Assembly: GCF_041381155.1 (NCBI RefSeq)
Contig: NC_091139.1
Span: 4,712,383-4,776,382 of the forward strand
Origin: Argopecten irradians
Lineage: Eukaryota; Mollusca; Bivalvia; Pectinida; Pectinidae
Reading direction: 5' to 3'
DNA: 64,000 bases
Positions 56,548-64,000 of this stretch are shown here, piece by piece. The number at the start of each line of letters is the position of its first letter. Positions within the stretch are counted from its first letter, which is position 1. The translations under genes were made by a program, and so were the position numbers. The notes beneath the pieces were generated by a model. It searched no databases, was not told where the DNA came from, and worked only from the letters and a program-made list of their open reading frames with translations.

Positions 56548-59500
56548 TCACATAATTTCGGATTGTTTCGATTTTCTGAACTTTGAGAAATACGACTCGG
56601 ACGAGTTCGAATCCATGTTTTCGATTAGAGTTGCCTTCCGTATTGTCACTTCCGGTGAAAACTGTTTTTTGCTTCCGCTTCTCATTGAACATTGTTGTAG
56701 TTTTAGGAAGTTGTTATTATTACACATTTGTTTGTTGAATGCGTAAAACCTGAGGAACAACTCCTTCCTGAATAGAAGGTAGACCCAGGGGTCAAGGATC
56801 TGGTTGAATGACGCTAGTCTAATGACGAGAAGGTCGTCTTTCTCTGTTCCGACATGTCCAGCTACCTGGATGACGAAAACTCTCACCTGTTGGAAATAAA
56901 TAACAAAAGTTTAATGTTTGTATTGCTTCAGATATATACAGAAGAAAACGACGGTCAACTACAACACTACTTGTAACCAGAAACATATTAAACTACGAAA
57001 AATACGATTGGCAGGAAGACTTCCAGTTTACAGACATTTTTCGTGTAAAGAAGGTAATAAAGGTGTTTGCAGTATCCCTTATATCTGTCTCTGATGTAAC
57101 GAAATGATCTTATATATGTATCTGATGTATTGAAAACATCTTATATTTGTCTCTGCTGTAACGAAATCATATTATATATGTATCTGATGTATCGAAAATA
57201 TCTTACATATGTCTCTGATGTAACGAAATCATCTTTTATATGTATCTTATCTAACAAAACTTTCTTATAAACTTCTAATGTAACGAAACCTTTGTAAATA
57301 CCCAAATAATGAGGTACAATTTATGCTGCACTTTGCACCATTTTGGTAACTGAAAATTTGGATACATTGTGTGATAATATTATATCTTTATTTTAAAAAG
57401 AAACTCCTATCATTTTTTTTTTCCAAAATCAATAGCGATTCAAATCTTAATTTAAAAAGGGACGATATGTCTTTTGAATACATTGTAAACCTGTAATTCT
57501 GTTTTGCGATAAAACCAATGTCTGTGACACTAAATTCTTGAAGCAATATTCCACAGGGAATGTCTTACTTTTATAACTCTTGATTTATTTATAAAGGAGA
57601 TTGGAAATACATTAATTACCTTCTTTACAGAAATATCGAACATTTTTCACTTTTTTTAAGCGAGACTTTATGAAATTTGAACATTGTAGCGATAAATTGA
57701 TAGTTTTGATAAACCAGGATTTAGCTTCAAAATAGCATGCTAATTTTGTCTTATTTTCTACTTTATCTTCTAAAGTTATAAATGCGGAGATGTTGTTGTT
57801 TACAGTTTTCACATAGATATTTGTTACCCCGTTGTAATTATTTCAATTTTAAGACAGATTTTTCTTTGATATGATGGTTTCTCAACTCACTTTGGGCGTC
57901 AGTTAATGTATGTTTAAGATAAAAAGTGACAGCAAGTACGCAACCGAATTGTACGTGTAGATAAGAGAAATAGCTTGACTAGCACATAACCATCTAGTAC
58001 TGCTTATCCATCATTACATTGGAGCCATCATATGACAACACGCTATTCCTATATCAGTGTACTCCCTTCGTTCAGATTAAAAAATAAACACCTTTCCCAT
58101 TCGATGTTAATTTTTTACAGGAACCCGTAGCCACATTCAACAAATGATACTGTCTGATGTTTTAGGGAGCTTTCTTTACATTACGAGCTGTGTGTTAACG
58201 TCTCTCTTACATAACACCTGTCCGTGTCTCATTACGTAGTGATAATTATTTTGGATCTTTCATGCAAGTCTGGTGACAGGGCCAGGAGTATCTTTTTTAC
58301 ATAACACTCGTTGGGTAATATTTTGGAACTTCATGCAATGTTCTGTTCATGCGAATGACCGTTTATTTATTATTGAAAGTTAGATGTTTATATATATTTG
58401 AACTTAGCTGGTGAGATAACAACATATTTGTGAAGTGCAAGTACATATTTACGCATCATGTAAAATTGAATATTAATTTATAAAGCATTGGGTAGTTCTA
58501 AATTTTGAAGTCCAACTTGAATTGTATTTCAGAGGGAGCTGACAATTTCATGTTTGATCTGAATATCAATATCAACACGGGAAGTTTCTACATAACAGAC
58601 AATACATGACTAATTAGCTAAGATACGTATAGTCTTATTAAATATGGGAAAATTTCTCTGCTAGTACTGACTCGCTTTACAATGGACAGTCAATACAAGT
58701 GAAATGTCAATGGAATTAATGAATTTCATATTTAGTTGAAAATAGTTAATCATTTATTGTTGACAATTTGTGGTCAAACTTTGGACACTTGTCATAGGTA
58801 AACAAAGTATCAGGGGTTTTTGTTTGTTTGTTTGATTAATTAACGTCCTATTAACAGTCATGGTTATGTAAGGACGGCCTCCCACGTATGCGGTAATTAA
58901 GACTACTTGAGATATATACATACATTGTACACTGTATAGCGATTATGTAAGATATAACAGCTGTGAAATCCTTAGAAGTAAAATTCAGTGAAGCTACCTA
59001 CGAAACAAAAAATGGTAATAAAACTATTGTTTGCGAGGTTTTGTTTATCTGGTAGATAACCACAATTAATTCTTCTTTTTTTCTATTTTGTTTTGGGGGG
59101 GGGGGGGGTTATGTTATCGTGTATGATTTTTTTTTATTTTTTTTGTCACTTTATTATAAGAACTTTATAGCTGAGTTATCTTTTTGTATACGACAATTGC
59201 CTATATAGAGTTATAAATGCTGATTGTTTTGTAGCATCTGGTCACGACGATAAGGAGTGTGGTTAACTTACTGTATCCGGTAATTATTCATTAAGATATG
59301 CAGAAAATGCATTAAACAACACGTACACACAGTAGCCAGACTCAATGTCTATAGAGACATAGATCTCCACCCGTTTTAAGCTTATAGAGACATAAATGTC
59401 GAAACCACAGGAACCCTGACAAGAATTACTGGGAATCCTCTTTGACGTTTGACCTCGTGGTCAAGGTTATGCAATGTGACGTCATGGTAGTCAATATTCA

Positions 59501-62500
59501 CTTGTATTTAAGATAGTTAACAAATGACATGCTGAAAGTTTCGTCAACATATAATGCAAATGATTTAACGCAAGTAAAACCATAAGTTTTACACTGGTCT
59601 GACAGACGAATATAATACCTATGGATAAAACAGACGAACAGGCATTGTACAGCACTGCAATAAGTTTTAGAAAATGTCGTTTACTTCGAAGAGGAGACAT
59701 GTTACAATTACGATTCGTGAAGTCTCGGGCTATAGTCAGAAAAAATATTCTGGTCAATTTTGTTTTAAACTGAAACAAAAAATGAAGCATGTAGAAATCT
59801 AGTAAAATACAGCAGACCACTGCGTGTTTCGTGACAGAAAATAAAACAATAATTGTCTACATAGTACATAGACTGCTACTTCTACGATAAAGTCCTATCA
59901 GACAGTAGGATCCATTTACTACTCAGGTTCACGCGCGTTTTGTAGAGATATTCTAATTACGACAGTCAGCAAGTGGATGGATGGAATGGTAGACATTTTT
60001 AAAAAAACATGGAGGACAAATGGAGACTGGAATCAACTCGTACATAATGTACGTCTCCAACGAAAGTCTCATTGGTCGGACAGAGTTCTGACATTCATTC
60101 AGAATGGCTGCAGAGATAAACTGTCGTGGTCTGGAGAACAGGTTAATATTTCATATCGTCTAACAACATTGTATTTAGATTTATATCCGTGCTATTGTAA
60201 ATACGGAATACCGAGTCCGGAATTCGATTTCATCTGTTATACATGCTAAGTGATGACTTTTCACTCCCCGTTGTTTGACAATAGATCCAATCACCTGATG
60301 AAATGGACCTATTATTGATGATAAAGTTTATAGGAAGGGAAGTATGTCGGCATCCAACTGTTAACAAATGGATTCAAAATGTTTCACACCGAGCTGTGAA
60401 ACGACCATAACGGTCTGACTTTGCAGAATCAATCAAAACTCGAATCGCTCTGACGAGAGGAAATTGCTCGGATGTTCCAAATGGTATTTGTATAGAATGT
60501 AATAAATAGTGGCAATACTATTAGAGGAAAACTATTGAGTTGGTCGGTATATTTTATATTTTTGTGATCGTATTGTAATCATACTGATGAGTTCCATGAC
60601 AACCACGTCGCAGTGCATCCTCGATACTCCAGGGGTTACTATAACTGGTGTAATATCCACCCCTGGACCATCTCATAGTAAAACTGAAGGCAGTTCAGAA
60701 AAACATATCTGAACCAATCACAGGCCTATAAAAGATTTCATTTGAAGACTACAGAGAGAGGGACGCCCAACTTCAAAGCAACACAACTAACCACAATGTA
60801 CAGTTCTATAGGCTAATTTTACAATGAGATAGTCCAGGGGTGGATAAAACGTCAGTGATAGTAACCCCTGGAGTATCGAGGATGTTCGCTGTATTGGGGC
60901 TCATGGATCTTCTCCTTTACTGGTACTTTCTAATGTTGTCCAATGTGGCAAAGCACTTAGCAGGGCATGGTATAACACACTTCTCTTTCGTTACATTAAA
61001 AAACAGGAATCTGAGACCTGTTGGAGTTTTCAGACGATTTCTGGACCAAATCCAAAATTGGTTTGCATTGCTACGAAAAAGACTAGCATACTTTGATACC
61101 ATGGATTCGAGCTGATAGTAAACATATTCTCTATTCCAAAGTGCTAAGAGATGTACAAGGTAATACCGGAAAATTATTGTCTGTTTGTTAATGTTGGAGC
61201 GTAAATCCCACCAGCATCTAAAATGTCTTTTTTTTAGTTCTGGTTCTTAAGTCAGCGGTCAAAAGATATACTTTTGTATTGAAAAAAAAAAACTATAAGC
61301 GGATTTCACTTATTATACAGAAAGTTCACACCTTCGATCTCATTGTGTTGTTGTTTATTTTACTTTGTTGACGTTTTTAGTCTCCTATAGAATTGAGTAA
61401 GTAAGTTACATAATAGTATGTATTGTCTAAGCTGGCTTTCCCCGCCTAAGTCGTATAATCGGAAACGTTACGGCGTTACAGACGCGAATAGGTATTACTG
61501 TAGGTAAGTTAGTAGTATATGTCTACATACTTTTTGTTACCGTAACAGAAAGTATGTAGACATATACTATTCCTGAACCAGGTTATGTAATATTAGTTTG
61601 CATTCAAGTTATATTATGTAATACACAGTAGTTATGTAGTTGTTTGCGAGAAATAAAGACTACCGTGACCCGCTTCCTCTACATATGCGCCTTCATAGAC
61701 CCTCTCGTCATATGGAAAGTTGTTAATATCTTTTTTATTTAAGGTATAAACTTGTAATACACAGTGGTTCTAGTTGTTTGTGATAAATGAAGATATGTTG
61801 TCGACCCCTACCCCACCCACCCCCACCCCACCCCACCCTTCCTTCCTCCCTCATGTGCCAGTCTCTCCTTCACTCCTATTTTGTTTTACATGTATGGTTA
61901 CTGTTGATTATACGTGGCCAGATACGATAGCTGTCTAAACGTTTTAAGAGCAGACCGAGAAAAACATTAAAGTGCATGCTTTATATTTGTTTTCACTCTT
62001 GTGTAACCACGGGGTATGCACGCAGATGTAATCATATATAGTGTCATGCGTGTGTTTACTTTGGTAACGCGTGCTGCTGGTACGGAACCCCCAAGGAAAG
62101 GATACTATCATCTAGTACAAACTCGCGTCATTACATCAACAAACACAGTAAAATGGTGATGAGTTTGTATCCGGTGGATATATTCTATTTTTAACGTTTA
62201 CAAATATACATGGTCATTATGTTTACAAAAACAAGCTTACTGCAAAAGGAGAAAAACAATCATGCCAGTCTACATGTATATAGTTACATAAACCTCGTCA
62301 AATGAAGCAAATCGCGAGCTCTCGTGTCCAATGAAACATAACAATTATGTAATATTTATGCAAAGTGTAATATGAATCAGCTTTTGCGTTCATTGCAATA
62401 TGAAAAGTTATCGCATTCCATAAAATATAAAAAATGGCAACGTCCAATGAAATTCGGCCAGACCATCCGTTTAATTAAATATGACTAATGGTTGCCTTCA

Positions 62501-64000
62501 GTGTAAAAGCTCCAATAATTGTGTTCAATGAAATTGGGCCAGTACTACTAGTTTTGTGTTCGATTAAAAACAATCACTCAATAACAATAAAATGGCAATC
62601 GTACAGAGTCATCACATTACACGGTTGTATGAAGATTTCGACATCCAATCTAGCTGTTAATTTTTTATGTTATAACTTTTACTGCTTGTCACTGTATAAG
62701 AGTTATAAGCAGCAGGTTTGAAATGAAAGACATGAGTTTAAACTGTCACAGGTAGAAGTATATAATACAATGAGCTAATTACGGGTGTAACAGGTGTGTC
62801 ATATTGTTACTCATTAATCTATATCTACTTAAAATTCCAAAACAATGCCGACGGCGGGACGACCCATGTCAATGTCACCGAGTTCCACATAAAATAACTA
62901 ATTGTCCTTTTCAAACGTATGTAAACACCATAGGTGTAATATGAGCGCTAATTCTGACAATTAATACTGCTAAATATACCTGGCACACAATTTGTTCAGC
63001 AGATAAATAAATTACACCTATTGACTTAGTATAACAATTAATGGTTCTTATTTTGTTAAATTTACATGTACACGACGATAGCTTTTCGGATGGATTTCTG
63101 TGTCCATCAAATACAGCTTTATTTAAACATGATTATATACCTTTCTGTGTAATATAACTTTATAATACTCCTAGTAGTATTTTATAATAGACTTATTGTG
63201 TTATGCTACTACGATTTCAAAATACATTTTGTAGTCATCTTAATTGGTTTATGGCAAAATAAATAAATGATATTGTGCTTACCATAAGTGGCGCCCAGCA
63301 GACTCCGAAGACCGCTAGAATTCCCACCAGAAATATAACCATCTGTATCTCGCTGTCCAGACACTTTATATTGGAATAGGAGTTTTGGACTTTGGTTATG
63401 CTACGCATTTTCCAAACAGTTGCTATGACGATGATATTGAGGACGAAGATGGCGAGGATCACTCCCATTCCGATGATCGAATACAAATAAGCAAACATTT
63501 TCACGCGAATTTCCTCCCCGCGAAAATCAAAGAAACACCAAGTACCTGGGAAGTGCAGCACATTTTCTCCTAGACCAATCAGGGGAAGGCAAGCCAGTAA
63601 AAATGCTGCTCCCCAGAGGGCAACGAGAATATACTTCACTTTGTGGTGGGTTATTTTGGCGCTGTAGAAGTACGGGTGTGTCAATGCGATGTATCGGTCC
63701 AGGGCCATAAAGCAGACGATAAAAAGTGTCGTAAAGCCCGCGAAAATTAACATAAACGAAGAATAATTACACAAGCTTTGTCCTCCGACCCATGTCAGAT
63801 TGTTGGCGTAAATAACCAAAGTAACCGGCGATGTGCAAAGAGTCCCAAAAAGGTCCGTCATCGCTAGTCCTCCAACTAGACGATAGAATACAGTACGTTT
63901 GTGCTCCCTGGAAGAACATCCCAGCACTATAAGAGCTAGAACGTTCCCAAATACCCCAGCCGCGAACATGACAGCTGGGACCACCAAAGACACCATGGGT
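56548..64000 (-). CDS. Prostaglandin E receptor, EP4-like GPCR (5' partial), two exons visible
   Basis: A rhodopsin-class receptor expected to bind prostanoids at the plasma membrane and signal through a G protein. Exon A is 64000-63283 (open to the window edge; first visible Met at 63996) and exon B is 56886-56548. The junction APLM|VRVFV has GT/AG. Numbering from that Met: TM1 with GN (17-18), TM2 with Asp48, Cys76 and Cys154 as the usual disulphide, DRY (100-102), the prostanoid signature PGTWCF (150-155), TM6 from SEIQMVIFLV (215-224) and TM7 RLASFNQILDPWVYLLF. Arg261 in TM7 matches the ligand-carboxylate arginine of prostanoid receptors. The third intracellular loop is shorter than in human EP4. 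The Ser/Lys-rich C-tail ends in SKQSEIM. EP4 is the closest match by eye; EP2, DP1 or IP grouping is possible. The N-terminus lies beyond the edge. Confidence 0.92.
57078..57295. repeat. 31-bp minisatellite, about seven units, in a receptor intron
   Basis: Units of about 31 bp contain TCTGATGTAACGAAAT and ATCTTATATATGTA. Alternate units read TGTCTCTGATGTAACG and TGTATCTGATGTATTG, giving a 62-bp higher-order pattern. The last units are eroded. Confidence 0.85.
57300..58815. other. Receptor intron, nothing recognised
   Basis: AT-rich intronic DNA with no recognisable exon. Confidence 0.45.
58817..58893 (-). mobile_element. SINE-like family S1, 3' end only
   Basis: (TTTG)n followed by ATTAATTAACGTCCTATTAAC and TATGTAAGGACGGCCTCCCA. 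This is a 5'-truncated copy inserted in the receptor intron in minus orientation. Confidence 0.7.
58900..60610. other. Receptor intron with G-run
   Basis: It contains a G14 run at about 59095-59108. A plus-strand ORF at 59977-60249 (90 codons) has a balanced composition and a Cys-rich end, but I recognise no family and do not call it a gene. Confidence 0.4.
60616..60884. mobile_element. MITE family M1, reference copy (269 bp, about 60-bp TIRs)
   Basis: The left arm CATCCTCGATACTCCAGGGG followed by TTACTATAACTGG...CCACCCCTGGACCATCTCAT pairs with the right arm ending ACCCCTGGAGTATCGAGGATG over about 60 bp with few mismatches. The interior has no transposase. Related copies lie at 12002, 12515, 13672 and 43096. 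A plus-strand ORF beginning inside the right arm (60840-61115) is not a gene. Confidence 0.85.
61513..61569. repeat. 57-nt near-perfect palindrome (hairpin)
   Basis: Arms TAGTATATGTCTACATACTT and AAGTATGTAGACATATACTA, extended by TTTGTTAC/GTAACAGA, pair over 28 bp with one mismatch around a one-base centre. It lies within the receptor intron. Confidence 0.8.
61804..61838. repeat. C-rich (CCCCA)n tract
   Basis: About 35 bp of C4-5 runs separated by single A on the plus strand. The minus strand, which is the sense strand of the receptor transcript, would carry GGGG runs able to form a G-quadruplex. Confidence 0.7.
61860..63235. other. Receptor intron, nothing further recognised
   Basis: AT-rich intronic DNA with no recognisable exon or repeat. 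Confidence 0.4.

Noticed and set aside
59977..60249. 90-codon plus-strand ORF in the receptor intron
   Set aside because: Composition is not obviously low-complexity, but I recognise no domain, see no splice context or neighbouring exons, and it lies inside an intron of another gene.

Overview
The window is eukaryotic nuclear DNA and most probably comes from a bivalve mollusc. The base composition is AT-rich. Three genes are recognisable, all on the minus strand and all split by short spliceosomal introns, and they are separated by long stretches packed with diverged repeats. The organism call rests on this architecture, on a metazoan prostanoid receptor, on an animal-type DDB2, and on repeat types I associate with bivalve genomes: a SINE-like family with a CAAA tail, units with AAGATGGC arms, and units rich in AAGGTCA. 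Scallop or oyster is a guess; the sequence alone does not fix the species.

Layout. 1-620: four copies of a 155-bp satellite. 620-5540: AT-rich non-coding DNA with two small tandem repeats. 5850-7517: two head-to-tail copies of a LINE-derived element; one is internally deleted and has an intact 236-codon ORF. 7669-13096: a complete seven-exon proline iminopeptidase gene (318 codons, predicted catalytic triad present). Its introns hold a 1.3-kb tandem-repeat element and copies of a long-TIR MITE. 13670-45300: intergenic desert with MITEs, a decayed LINE reverse transcriptase (20705-21900), about nine SINE-like copies, several minisatellites and two near-perfect hairpins or palindromes. 45345-50461, possibly starting at 50636: a nine-exon DDB2 orthologue (UV-damaged DNA-binding WD40 protein), with a candidate promoter and non-coding first exon near 51707-51830. 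51830-56500: intergenic DNA with a 343-bp TIR element. 56548-64000: an EP4-like prostaglandin E receptor in two visible exons with a 6.4-kb intron; its extreme N-terminus lies beyond the right edge.

The three genes have unrelated roles (peptide turnover, nucleotide-excision repair, eicosanoid signalling), and I see no functional cluster. I found no clear evidence of a new multi-gene system. The points most worth following are the internally deleted LINE derivative with its fused ORF, the reading-frame break at the DDB2 N-terminus together with a change in its lesion-probing hairpin, the MITE family clustered around the peptidase gene, and the repeated nuclear-receptor-like half-sites carried by tandem repeats.
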